NCBI RefSeq assembly: GCF_932526225.1
Contig: NC_064041.1
Coordinates: forward strand, 4,645,046 to 4,709,045
DNA from: Nematostella vectensis
Taxonomy: Eukaryota; Cnidaria; Anthozoa; Actiniaria; Edwardsiidae
DNA length: 64,000 nucleotides
Reading direction: 5' to 3'
Made by a program: the position numbers and the translations under genes. The notes under the pieces are model-generated. The model did not search any database. It saw only the letters and a list, made by a program, of their open reading frames with translations, and was not told the origin of the DNA. Of this stretch, positions 10,258 through 22,600 are shown piece by piece; within the stretch, counting starts at the first letter, position 1; each line of letters starts with the position of its first letter.

Positions 10258-12616
10258 GTTCCTTTTCCAAGTCCTTTCATCGAGTAAAAGAAAAGAACGC
10301 GATGAATGACTTTTTGAGTATATACTCAAACGTTCCGATGGTGTGAGTATTGTGATATTGAGTTATAGACGTTTGTAATGCTGATGCATTGAGGCAGCCC
10401 TTGAGGCTGAACACGATGAATTCAAACGCATCCATGCAAAGCTTTTCCCAATCGTTTGCCGTTAAGGCGAAAATGCTTAATGCGAAGAAATGCTGAGCTG
10501 AAGAATCGACATTAACACATGTGCTGTTAGGGAAATCTATATAAAGGGAGCGCATAAAAACCTAATTGTTTGATGAAAACCTTAAAAGCCAAACACACTG
10601 CCTCTTTTGTAAGCACTAGTCATGCATATATTGTTAATGGCTCTTAAAGTGAAAAACAAATATAGAAAGAATGTATCCCGAGTTTGTATTCTCTGTTACT
10701 TGTCTGCCTGCTATCATATAGAACTAATATCTTAACGTTATTTTTAACCTCCATACTATCACATATTACGGGAGGAGCGAAGCAGTATTCATTGAAACAT
10801 GAAGCACGGCACATGGACTACATCATACATTCTTAATCAATGCAAAACATCCTTTTTAGCTTATTCATTATAATTTTTTAACCCTCTTTATTCAAGGATA
10901 GCCTTTTGTATCTGCAAAAGGGCGAGCGCCTGATGGACTGATCCAATATCATTCCTGTACGCTCGCGGCAAGATCTTTTCGCTTCACTTAATAGATCCGA
11001 CTTGCCGATCACGTGCGCACGAATAGTCATCTGGCAAAAGATCACGTAATAGTAGCTTTGCGGTCCCACAATTCTTTTCTACTTTTCTAGCACTTTAATC
11101 ACTGCAAGTTAACGGAAATAGTTTTGAAAACACACAGTACCTACCGAAGACAGCAGTGCTTTATCTTATGATTTCCAAGTTTTCTTATTTTTATCTGGAT
11201 TCGTGCCGCTTTCATCCGGCTCTCTAGTGGGTTCATTCGGTAATTCATGTTTTAGGGGTTTCGCGGGACTCCTGTGGTTTTGGGGGTGAAGGGACTCCTG
11301 TGGCGACCAAAAAGCAAGGAAGACAGGAAAAAAGCTTACTTGTTGTCTATAATTTATCTTAACTGCATTTTAGGAAATGTATATGCTGTATTGATATTCG
11401 TTTCCAAAATGGAAACTTGGAACTCGCTTGATTGGCGTCCTATGCCAGTGGGGCAGTGCTGAATAACGTATGCGCATGCGCGTGTTCTGGCAAAAACAAA
11501 CAAAATCTCAGTGTTGAATCGTTCGAGTAAAGGTACGAAAGGGTGACTTCAGTCGCTGTTTTGACTTACTGTTCAGCATTAAAACCATACTGCACAAAAG
11601 ATGACAGATTTGTGTGATAATGAGGGACTCATAAAGAAAATTATAGCCTTAGCTTTGCCCTAGTTTTCTTAGCATTGGCCAAAATGTGACAGTTCGCCAA
11701 TGAAACGCCGCCATTTCAAAACAAAAAGGCTGGTTTAACCGCGCGGTACTGGAACTAGTCTTGCGTTTTTCAGCACTGGGCATCGGGGAGCACCAGGAGC
11801 GGCAGATTGGTCCCAAAAAAAAAAGGGGGGGGGGGGTGGGCGGAAGTGGCCGAGTCGTCAAGTATCAAGTCATCGCGCGATTTATTTATGTAACACTTGA
11901 CTTTTGTAACACTATTTAAAAGGAAATGCAAAAACCGTATGTTTATTTTGAAAAGCACATCCGCTAAGGAATAAAAGTTATTACATTAAGCGTTAGTATT
12001 ACATTACGCGGCAAATTTTATTATAAGACGTTAGTATTGCATAAAAGCTTGACAAGTTTTTCTTGATGTGTTGTCCACACGAGCAGCTTTTACTCGACAA
12101 GTTTTCCGTGCGATGCGACAGTAATGCCTTTTGTCAGCGGTTATACAAAAAAAATCGCCATCTCTGTCTGCTACAGCAGTAGCGGCGTTTTTGATAGTCC
12201 ACGAGAATGTTAAAAGTGGTCTAGGAACTATTTTCATCGGAAAAACTTGCTTGTCAAATAAATGCGAATAAATAGAATGGAAATAAATAAATGGAATGCG
12301 ACTATGTCAATGATATACGTCGAGTATTTTTTAATGATCTATTTGCAATCAATAACTCTTTCAAACTGTTAAGGCCAAAAGACCGTTTTTGTATATTATG
12401 AGCTTAACAGATGACTCCATTACGAGCCTAGTCCTGAAATTTTGTGATGTTATGTTATGTTATGTTATGTTGTGTTATGATATTATGAATAGAGGATAGG
12501 CATATAAGCCAACCTACTTTGTATATTATCCTAATATACATGCACTGGTATTTATTGGAATAAAGTTATTATTATTATCATCATCATCATCATTAACATC
12601 ATCATCATCATCATCA

Positions 12617-12665
<49 letters not shown>

Positions 12666-13247
12666 TCGTTGGCCGTCTTCACGATCAAATTTGTGCACTT
12701 GTCAGGTAATACTTGTCAAATAAAAGCAAACACGCCAGCTTTTTGAACAAGTGAGCTTGTCAAGTAAAATCTTGTCATTGTCATTTGTCGTCTTACACGG
12801 GCCACTTTTAATTGACAAGAAAAAGTTGCTTATTCCCTTAAATCGTGCTGTCTAAATCAGTCTTTGCGTACAAAAGGTAAGCATTGAAGTACTAGTTAAG
12901 CTTGGTTGATCATCATGACTTGTATTATCATCACACAGGCTTGGGGCACGCTATCTATACCTTTCTTCCTCGAGAATGGAAAAGCAAAGGGCTGCAGAGA
13001 GGAGGGGGTGGCGAGAGAAAAGGCCGATTATTTGGCTGAGTCACCATTGTGGAGTGGAAAAGTAGCTATTTGTTTGTACGCGGATTTCAACGTACTATCA
13101 ATATCTGCTCAATCGATTCTTAAGCATTCCAAAATTACAGTCACGGATGGTAATTCCGGTTAATGGAGCGGGAGGCAGGGCCAAAGGTCGCGCAACCCCT
13201 TTGGCGGCCAACAAGTGGGAAATTTTTTATTACAAAATCTTCAAATA
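10258..13247. other. Intergenic, 3 kb, no gene recognised
   Basis: No exon was convincing on either strand. There is a TGCGCATGCGC motif (NRF-1-like) at 11471-11481 with no gene attached that I can see. The region also has a poly-A/poly-G tract near 11817-11837, a tatgt pentanucleotide run near 12445-12478, and a cat/tta trinucleotide microsatellite at 12567-12664. Two AACTTGTCA-rich patches (12047-12240 and 12690-12835) look like ends of an old interspersed repeat. Confidence 0.45.
12567..12664. repeat. ATC/ATT trinucleotide microsatellite
   Basis: A run of tcatca changes into a long run of tta. It follows an aataaagttattattatt stretch, which resembles the A/T-rich 3' tail of a retroposon, but no retroposon body was identified. 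Confidence 0.85.
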
Positions 13248-14387
13248 CAGTCGAACCTCTATTAAGCGGTCACCCCCGGGACTTAGCTTAGTGACCGCTT
13301 AATAGAGGTTGACCGCTTAATAGAGGCTTCGCTATTTTCGCCCCTGAATTAGCGTAAATCGGGCTGTAATTATACGTAAGAACTTTTTATTATAATAAAC
13401 AACAGTAACAATCATGTTAGCCCTAAGACGAGGCCTGGTGCATTCCAATTTGATCCAGAAAAGTTTGAAACCGCCCAGTTTGTTTTTGCATATGCGGCTC
13501 TTGTGGCTTTGCCCAATTCTATGGGCATGAGCTACTTTCGCTGGCGTTATGTAAAGTAAATGAGTGCGTTAAGGTGATGTTACACGCGTCGTTTCCGTCG
13601 ATATCCGTCATTAAGCGTTTGCGCAATTTTGGAAGTCGAATCAAAAACTCGCAGTGCGTTGCCGTACCCAAAAACTCACAAATCTGAACCAGTTGCATTC
13701 ATTCGGGGATACCATGAATACATGACTGAGTGGGAACCAGCACTAGAAGATGTTTACAAACTTATGCGGGAAACAACTAACATAAAGGATCCGAATGCTG
13801 TTGCAATCGTAAGAGAAAAAGCCGACAAAACGGTGATGGATGGAGACGGTCACCCGAATACTCTAGTTGACGATTACGAAGTTATGAGGCATATTCCCAA
13901 ACTGATGTCAACGTGGGTTACCAAATATCTCAAGAGACCTACGAACTGTGAGAAAGTCGTAGTCAAAGGGAAGCGGGTGAACAGAGGTGGTAGCTATGGA
14001 CTCGAGATTCCTTGTGAATACATATTTGAAGGTGACAGTTTTTCTTCTAGCTGGCTAAAGCGGAAATTGGTAATCGAGGAATTTGATGCGACTGATCCGC
14101 ACAAGACCACACAAGTCTCACAAGACGATTAGCCATAGTAATTAGATTAGACAGTTAAAATATGACGTGCACTATCTGTTGTCATGCTGACAAATATTGA
14201 TGATGACCGTTTAATAGAGGTGAAAAACAATGAAATTAACCAATTGGGACCCTCCTTTGGTGACCGCGTCCGCTTAATAGAGGTGACCGCTCAATAGAGG
14301 TCAAATTTACAGTAAACATAAGGGGGAAAATTCGGGACATTGGTAAATGACCGTTGAATAGAGGGCCGCTTAATAGAGGTTCGACTG
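13248..14387 (+). mobile_element. pogo/Tigger-like (Tc1-mariner) non-autonomous element, 1,140 bp
   Basis: The terminal inverted repeats are at least 22 bp, starting CAGTCGAACCTCTATTAAGC and ending with its complement. They are flanked by TA on both sides (13246-13247 and 14388-14389). The subterminal regions carry further copies of ccgcttaatagaggt in both halves (13298-13325 and 14199-14375), as expected for multiple transposase-binding sites. TA target duplication and a CAGT start are typical of pogo-type elements. No transposase is present. The interior holds an unrelated-looking ORF (13722-14132). Confidence 0.85.
13722..14132 (+). CDS. HIRAN-like ORF carried inside the pogo-like element
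   Basis: The frame is open from about 13578. The first ATG is at 13722, giving 136 residues, and there may be upstream coding sequence without a start. Landmarks are KLMRETTNIKDPNAVAIV, then KRPTNCEKVVVKGKRVNRGG, then YGLEIPCEYIFEG. The R-E/P-x-N-x-x-D-x-N-A-V-A-V block followed by a G-Y-G-L-E-V/I-P-C strand resembles HIRAN-type domains, which bind DNA 3' ends in helicase-like proteins. This assignment is from pattern memory only. An ORF of this kind in a transposon suggests a captured host fragment or an accessory protein of the element. Whether it is expressed is unknown. Confidence 0.5.
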   Translation: MTEWEPALEDVYKLMRETTNIKDPNAVAIVREKADKTVMDGDGHPNTLVDDYEVMRHIPKLMSTWVTKYLKRPTNCEKVVVKGKRVNRGGSYGLEIPCEYIFEGDSFSSSWLKRKLVIEEFDATDPHKTTQVSQDD

Positions 14388-14524
14388 TACTATGCTTTTT
14401 CCATAGGAAAGTCATGACTGCGCATCCCCCCCTTCAGCCAATCCTGGGTTCTTTTTGGCGTGACGTCAGCGACAGCGGTGGCTCCGGGTTATGTCTCTCT
14501 CCAGAGTGACGCCAGAAGAGAAGT

Positions 14525-16080
14525 ATGGACTCTAGAGTGACGCCACGGACAAGGGTGGACTCTAGAGTGACGTCACGGACAAGGGTGGACTCTGGAGTGA
14601 CGTCACGGACAAGGATGGACTCTAGAGTGACGCCGCGGACAAGCGTGGACTCTAGAGTGACGCCACGGACAAGGGTGGACTCTAGAGTGACGCCACGGAC
14701 AAGGGTGGACTCTAGAGTGACGCCACGGACAAGGGTGGACTCTAGAGTGACGTCACGGACAAGCGTGGACTCTAGAGTGACGCCACGGACAAGGGTGGAC
14801 TCTAGAGTGACGCCACGGACAAGGGTGGACTCTAGAGTGACGCCACGGACAAGGGTGGACTCTAGAGTGACGTCACGAACAAGGGTGGACTCTAGAGTGA
14901 CGTCACGGACAAGGGTGGACTCTGGAGTGACGTCACGGACAAGGGTGGACTCTAGAGTGACGCCACGGACAAGGGTGGACTCTGGAGTGACGCCACGGAC
15001 AAGGGTGGACTCTAGAGTGACGCCACGGACAAGGGTGGACTCTAGAGTGACGCCACGGACAAGGGTGGACTCTAGAGTGACGCCACGGACAAGGGTGAAC
15101 TTTGGAGTGACGTCACGGACAAGGGTGGACTCTGGAGTGACGTCACGGACAAGGGTGAACTTTGTAGTGACGTTAAGGACAAGGGTGGACTCTGGAGTGA
15201 CGCCACGGACAAGGGTGAACTTTAGAGTGACGTCACGGACAAGGATGAGCTTTGGAGTGACGTCACGGACAAGGGTGGACTCTGGAGTGACGCCACGGAC
15301 AAGGGTGAACTTTGGATTGACGTCACGGACAAGGGTGAACTTTGGAGTGACGTCACGGACAAGGGTGGACTCTAGAGTGACGTCACGGACAAGGGTGAAC
15401 TTTGTAGTGACGTTAAGGACAAGGGTGGACTCTGGAGTGACGCCACGGACAAGGGTGGACTCTAGAGTGACGCCACGGACAAGGGTGGACTCTAGAGTGA
15501 CGCCACGGACAAGGGTGGACTCTGGAGTGACGTCACGGACAAGGGTGAAATTTGGAGTGACGTCACGGACAAGGGTGGACTCTAGAGTGACGCCACGGAC
15601 AAGGGTGAACTTTGGAGTGTCGTCACGGACAAGGGTGGACTCTGGAGTGACGTCACGGACAAGGGTGAACTTTGGAGTGACGTTAAGGACAAGGGTGGAC
15701 TCTGGAGTGACGCCACGGACAAGGGTGAACTTTGGAGTGACGTCACGGACAAGGGTGAGCTTTGGAGTGACGTCACGGACAAGGGTGGACTCTGGAGTGA
15801 CGCCACGGACAAGGGTGAACTTTGGAGTGACGTCACGGACAAGTGTGGGCTTTGGAGTGACGTCACGGACAAGGGTGGACTCTAGAGTGACGTCACGGAC
15901 AAGGGTGGACTTTGGAGTGACGTCACGGACAAGGGTGGACTTTGGAGTGACGTCACGGACAAGGTTGGACTCTGGAGTGACGTCACGGACAAGGGTGGAC
16001 TCTGGAGTGACGTCACGGACAAGGGTGGACTCTGGAGTGACGTCACGGACAAGGGTGGACTCTGGAGTGACGTCACGGAC
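14525..16080. repeat. 30-bp minisatellite, about 52 copies, rich in TGACGTCA
   Basis: The 30-bp unit ggactctagagtgacgccac plus ggacaagggt repeats in register for 1.55 kb. About half of the units carry gtgacgtcac in place of gtgacgccac, so roughly 27 perfect CRE palindromes (TGACGTCA) occur at spacings in multiples of 30 bp. Another type replaces ggactctag with gaactttgg. The unit is 10 codons long, so frames on both strands stay open over more than 550 codons. These are not treated as genes, because the variants do not favour synonymous positions and the frames are open in both directions. Confidence 0.95.
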
Positions 16081-16538
16081 AATGGGAGTTTGTCGAACTT
16101 TAGGGGTCAGGAAAGCGATGGGAGGGGAAGGCGTCAAACATGCGCAACTTAATATAATAGGCGCTTTATTTAGTGATAAGTCACATTTATCTTAACTGAC
16201 AGGACCACCTATCTAATATGTCCACCATTTTAAGTGATTACTACACAATTACACATATAACAAACCTTTAAAATGGAAATGCGGTAGAATAGTTTACCAG
16301 AAGAACTAAACCAAACAAACACCCACTACTGAGCCAATTGAAAACCGGTTATCCAACGCACCAACAAAACACTGGCTTTTGTAAGGCCAGTTTGATGTTC
16401 AACAGGTCTACCCCTATTAATAGTTATTAGTACTATTTGCAGTTTCCACAGCTTAATCTTAACAATTAAAGATCTGCAGTTTTCACATTGAACACTACGG
16501 CTGTGCACTACTTTGGCGGTCCAAGGTGTCATAGGCAT
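16081..16538 (-). other. SPTAN1: Probable alpha-spectrin 3' UTR
   Basis: The segment follows the TAG of the spectrin gene on the minus strand. An AATAAA reads on the minus strand at 16170-16165, about 370 nt past the stop and just before the 30-bp array. No other feature is visible. Confidence 0.5.
16165..16170 (-). terminator. Candidate alpha-spectrin polyadenylation signal
   Basis: The plus strand reads tttatt, so the minus strand reads AATAAA. It is the first canonical hexamer downstream of the spectrin stop codon. Use is inferred. Confidence 0.4.
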
Positions 16539-16667
16539 CTAGTTGGAGGCAAAGAGGGCCTTGCAGAATGACTTGTAGTCATACGCCCCTGGGATCTCGC
16601 GGCCCTTGTCATCAACGTAAGGCTGCATGCGGTCAATGCAGTACTCGGCTTGCTCCTTGGTCAACGA
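16539..16667 (-). CDS. SPTAN1: alpha-spectrin exon 53: C-terminus and stop
   Basis: Residues 2374-2415 and TAG (16541-16539). It starts [10 protein letters not shown] and ends [14 protein letters not shown]. The acceptor and first 13 exon nt are repeated seven times in the upstream intron at exact 44-bp spacing. The copy at 16667 is the only one that continues GAGCAAGCC. Confidence 0.96.
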   Translation of the reverse strand, partial: SLTKEQAEYCIDRMQPYVDDKGREIPGAYDYKSFCKALFASN

Positions 16668-19600
16668 CTGAAACAGTAAGAGATAGATAGATTGAAGCCC
16701 TTGGTCAACGACTGAAACAGTAAGAGATAGATAGATTGAAGCCCTTGGTCAACGACTGAAACAGTACGAGATAGAAAGATATAAGCCCTTGGTCAAAGAC
16801 TGAAACAGTAAGAGATAGATAGATTGAAGCCCTTGGTCAACGACTGAAACAATAGAAGATAAAAATATTAAAGCCCTTGGTCAATGACTGAAAGAGTAAG
16901 AGATAGAAAGATTGAACCTCTTGGTCAACGACTGAAACAGTAAGAGATAGAAAGGTATTAGCCCTTAGTCAACGACTGAAACAAGAATGGATACTCCGCG
17001 TGGTTGAGTCATATTCGGGCGTAGCGTTAGAGCTGCTTACCTGATAAAGGTCGGACTCGGTGACGAACTTGCGCTTGCCTCCCTCGGTGAGCGCCTTGAA
17101 GGCGTTCTCAACCTCCTGGCTGGATCCCACATTCTCTGTCTCACGGCTGATCATGAACGCCATGTACTCGCCCATAGACACGACGCCGTCACTGCGTACA
17201 CAAAACACGCATAAGACAAGTGATCAACGTAACAATCATTGGACACGTAATCAACACGCAAAACCACCCCACGCATCAGACACTTGAACATAAGGCACGT
17301 GATCACTACCAAACACCACGTGATGACTACCAAACACCACGTGATCACTACCAAACACCACGCATTGGGCACAATCTCGCCGTACAAAACACACGCCTTT
17401 AGGCAAGTGTTCTTTTAGAAAACGAACTAAACTACACAAAACACACGCAATCAGTACGTGCCCACTGCTGAAAACACACGCATTAAAGCACCCCTCTCCC
17501 TGTCGCACACAATGTAGTGTATCGCTTACCCGTTAGGGTCGACGCGGCTGAGAATGGTCTCAAATTCTGGATCGGTCTCACCCTCCTCCACCACCGGCAA
17601 GTCGTAGCCGAGGGATCGCAAGCAGGACTTGAACTCCTGGTGATCTAGATAGCCCGTCTTGTCCTTGTCGAAATGCCTAGACAACACAGAACGGACAGAT
17701 CGGTTAGAATCGGTTGTTTTACTCAGTATTCATTTGTTAGTGTCTTGGAAATATTCTGGAATTGATTGGTGCCATTCACAAGAACTATTCTTGGGTTACT
17801 CGGTACGTATCCGTGAGTTATTCGGTAATAGGTTATATTCATATTATATTTCAGCACTTTTAGTGAATTATTCGGTGATCATTCGTAAGAAACTAGGGAA
17901 TTCTTAGTCACTCAGGGTTTAAGAAACAACATCAGCGATTGAAAGCACGGGTGGTCTATTGGTAAGAACACCGGCCTCTCACCGCTGCGGTCAGAGTTCG
18001 AATCCCGGCTCTGAACTCGGGGACTAGGTTCAGGTCTGGATTTGAATTTGGTGCTGTATTTCCAGTCTTTCTAATGACATACAAAACTGAGGTCCCGTCT
18101 CCTAAACGCTTTACACACAAGGTAAATGGGACGTTGAAGAACCCGTGAAATTGCTCCCGGTTTCACGGCCTAACTATCTCTCTCTGGACCCAGAGGACGA
18201 AAAGCCATCACCTTAATGAGCCTCAATTGGGTACCGTTAGGGAGTGTTCATTAAATACACCGTAGGGGGGGGGGAGGGAAGATTTTTACCCAAGACACCT
18301 TAAAATGTCAGAGCCCCCCCTTTCATTGTAAACATTTTTTTCGGTGCCCCCCCCCCCCTCCCCACCACTTGAAAAACCCCAAATTTTCTTTCTTTTCCCT
18401 TTGAGGACCTTTTTTTTTTTAAAGTCCCCCCTTTTGGTGGTTAAAAATTTTCGGGCCCCCCCCCCCCCCCCCTCAATATCTTCCCACCCCCCTCGGTGTA
18501 TTTAAAGAACACTCCCTTAGTATCGGTATCGGTATCATATTATTATTATTATTATTATTGTTTTCCTTACTTGAACATGATGGTAAACTCCTTGAGTGTC
18601 TCCTCCGACACGCCCGTTGTCTTTCGCGCCTGAATTTGCTGCTCCAGGTTGTGTTTCATGCGCATGGCAAGCTGGTCCAGCTGGTCCCACTGTTGCGCGA
18701 GGTCCACAGTACTATGCTCCGTGTACCTGGTACGGCATTAAAGAATGTCGATCGACTTCACCTTTGGTATTGTTTATATTTAAAAATACATAGTATTTGT
18801 AAGTAAACTTCAAAATAGACATCCATGATAGAAGTCTGGTAAATTATAAATGACATTTGATTGAAGGTTTCTCAGTTACTTGCTTGAATAAGCCGATGGA
18901 AATGGTTTATTTGAGTCACTCGGTATTGTGCAGGAGCGTAAAATGGCGGCGTGGTTGGCTTTCTTTAGGGACAAATATACGGCGGATAAAATGAGCTTGT
19001 GATGGCGGGTTGCGTCCTACCTGTTGTCCAGTATAAGGGCTTCTTCCATCTGTGCGCCTAGTCCCTCGATGACTTCCAGGTCCGCTTTGCAGTCCGCAAT
19101 CTCCGTATCCTTCCTCTTGATCTCGGCTAGCTGATCCTCCAAGTCGCCTTGGCCTTCAACCATGATGGCCCTGCACAAAACACACGCATAAGAAAACTCA
19201 ATAAAACACGCAAAGTACGCAATGAAAACACGCAAAGTACGCAATAAAACCTTGTAAAAAACACGCAACAAAAACAAGCAAAGTACGCAATGAAAACACG
19301 TAAAAACACGCAAAGCAAGCGATAAACACACGTAAAAAAAAAGCAATGAAAACACACAAAGTACGCAATAAAACCTTGTAAAAAACACGCAACAAAAACA
19401 AGCAAAGTACGCAATGAAAACACGTAAAAACACGCAAAGCAAGCGATAAACACACGTAAAAAAAAAAGCAATGAAAACACACAAAGTACGCAATGAAAAC
19501 GCATAAAACACGTAATAGTTACACACGTATGCAACAAAAACACACAAAGTATGCAATAAAAACACACAAAGCACGCAAACTGTAAAGGTCATTTGCACAC

Positions 19601-22600
19601 AGACCCATGGAGACGAACCTGGTCTCTGTGAGCCAGCTGTGGAATGCGTTGGCGTGCTGCGCGAACTCCTGGCGCAAGCGGTCGTTATACTCCTGTCGCT
19701 GCGCTTCCTTGGCGAGGTCTTCTTCGCGCTCCTGCAGAAAACAACGAGAATTTTTATTGAGACAAGCTGTTCTAGACTAGCAAGCGAGCCAACCCTCGTC
19801 CACACGGAAACTGAATAAGGAAGTTTAGACCTGGAGTTCGACCAAATAAATAAACATATGTGATAACAGTTGTAAAGAGTTTTTTAACAGTACAGTGTAT
19901 CTATATCATCTTGAAACAGAAAACGACAAACACATTAAAGAAGGTCGATCAACCACTTCTTTGAAAATACAACGGTTTATTCGCAAGGAAACTTAAAAAT
20001 AATAATCTACGAATGAAGTCCAGTACGTTATTGAAGACATTTGATTGAAAATATCTGGACACTCTTGATGGAAATGATACTTTTGTGCATTACATCTAGC
20101 TGTTCTACGCTCCAGTACAGCAAGTCTAAAGGGGTGTAAGCTGTGGCGTTAATTCTTTACCTCAATGATCTTCTGCAGGTTCTCCCATGTGTCCTCCAGT
20201 GCTTCCATGGTGAACCAAGTGTACCTAGAAAGAAATCAAATACAAATTTGTCTGGATAACTACGGTGTGGTGGCTACCAATGAGCAAAATACACAAAGAA
20301 TTTAAATTGGGATTACGGAAGTAGAATACGAAAATTGTACAGGTTTAATTGTACAAGACACGACTCATCAAACTCACGGGTTGATGGAGACTTTGTAGCT
20401 CTTGATCTGTCGGTCAAGCTTCCTCAGTGAGTACATGTCCTCTTCTGCCTGGTCCAGGGACAGTCGGAACTGGGCATGCGCTTCTTGCAGGGCCTGGAAC
20501 GAAAATAGCAATTTTAACACCCGGAGAGTACCATCGACTTGCGCGTAATTGTTTTGTTATCTGGGGCCATAGTCTCTGGCCATACCCGTAGTTTCTGGCC
20601 ACACCCATAATGTCTGGCCACACCCATAGACTCTCGCCAAACATATAGTCTCTGGCCACAGCTATAGTCTCTGGCCACAGCTATAGTCTCTGGCCACAGC
20701 TATAGTCTCTGGCCACGCCCATAGTCTCTGGCAATAACCAGTCTCTCGCCACAACCAGTCTCTGGCCACACCCATAGTCTCTGGCCACACTCATAGTGTC
20801 TGGCCACAACCATAGTCTCTGGCCACACCCGTAGACTCTCGCCACACCTATAGTCTCTGGCCACACCCATAGTCTCTCGCCACACCAATAGTCTCTGGCC
20901 ACACCCATAGTCTCTCGCCACACCCATAGTATCTGACCACACCCATTGTATCTGGCCACACAGCAGCAAACTTACTCTGATCTCCTCGACGGAGTTACAT
21001 CTCACTGGATCGGTCAAGTCTTCCTCCGCGTTCTCAAACCAGCTGTTGAAGGCAGATGCCTTCTTGGCAAAAAGCAGGAATAGATCTTCCACCTAAAAAT
21101 AGAACGCTGCTTAGTTGAGTTCAGTGGTGTGCGTGACATCGGACGATGTTTAAAATTGTGTGATACCCATAATGCGTGTGCATGGTGCAGCATCAAACTC
21201 TGAATATGACATCAGATAATGCGAGGCATGATGTTGAATGCGCAACTTCAAATCTTGTTTTTTATGACATCAGAATTTGTTTGGGTTGTGTGAGTGACAG
21301 CAAGCGTTGTGTGCGTGACAAGATAACCTTACTTTCTTATACTGCTCTTGTGACTCTAGCAAGCGTTGTGAGCGTGACAAGATAACCTTACTTTCTTATA
21401 CTGCTCTTGTGACTCTAGCAAGCGTTGTGTGCGTGACAAGATAACCTTACTTTCTTATACTGCTCTTGTGACTCAAGCAAGCGTTGTGTGCGTGACAAGA
21501 TAACCTTACTTTCTTATACTGCTCTTGTGACTTTAGCAAGCGTTGTGTGCGTGACAAGATAACCTTACTTTCTTATACTGCTCTTGTGACTCAAGCAAGC
21601 GTTGTGTGCGTGACAAGATAACCTTACTTTCTTATACTGCTCTTGTGACTTTAGCAAGCGTTGTGTGCGTGACAAGATAACCTTACTTTCTTATACTGCT
21701 CTTGTGACTCTAGCAAGCGTTGTGTGCGTGACAAGATAACCTTACTTTCTTATACTGCTCTTGTGACTCTAGCAGGCGTTGTGTGCGTGACAAGATAACC
21801 TTACTTTCTTATACTGCTCTTGTGACTCTAGCAAGCGTTGTGTGCGTGACAAGATAACCTTACTTTCTTATACTGCTCTTGTGACTCAAGCAAGCGTTGT
21901 GTGCGTGACAAGATAACCTTACTTTCTTATACTGCTCTTGTGACTTTAGCAGGCGTTGTGTGCGTGACAAGATAACCTTACTTTCTTATACTGCTCTTGT
22001 GACTTTAGCAAGCGTTGTGTGCGTGACAAGATAACCTTACTTTCTTATACTGCTCTTGTGACTCAAGCAAGCGTTGTGTGCGTGACAAGATAACCTTACT
22101 TTCTTATACTGCTCTTGTGACTTTAGCAAGCGTTGTGTGCGTGACAAGATAACCTTACTTTCTTATACTGCTCTTGTGACTCTAGCAGGCGTTGTGTGCG
22201 TGACAAGATAACCTTACTTTCTTATACTGCTCTTGTGACTTTAGCAAGCGTTGTGTGCGTGACAAGATAACCTTACTTTCTTATACTGCTCTTGTGACTC
22301 TAGCAGGCGTTGTGTGCGTGACAAGATAACCTTACTTTCTTATACTGCTCTTGTGACTTTAGCAAGCGTTGTGTGCGTGACAAGATAACCTTACTTTCTT
22401 ATACTGCTCTTGTGACTCTAGCAAGCGTTGTGTGCGTGACAAGATAACCTTACTTTCTTATACTGCTCTTGTGACTCTAGCAAGCGTTGTGTGCGTGACA
22501 AGATAACCTTACTTTCTTATACTGCTCTTGTGACTTTAGCAGGCGTTGTGTGCGTGACAAGATAACCTTACTTTCTTATACTGCTCTTGTGACTTTAGCA

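Noticed and set aside
12047-12840. One large transposon bounded by AACTTGTCA-rich patches
   Set aside because: The ends are only loosely complementary and no target duplication is visible.
14434-16195. Two ORFs of over 550 codons on opposite strands of the 30-bp array
   Set aside because: The unit is 10 codons; both strands are open for the same reason and variants are not biased to silent positions.
17945-18015. A functional tRNA gene
   Set aside because: A- and B-box-like motifs are present, but the acceptor and T stems do not pair, so a SINE head is more likely.
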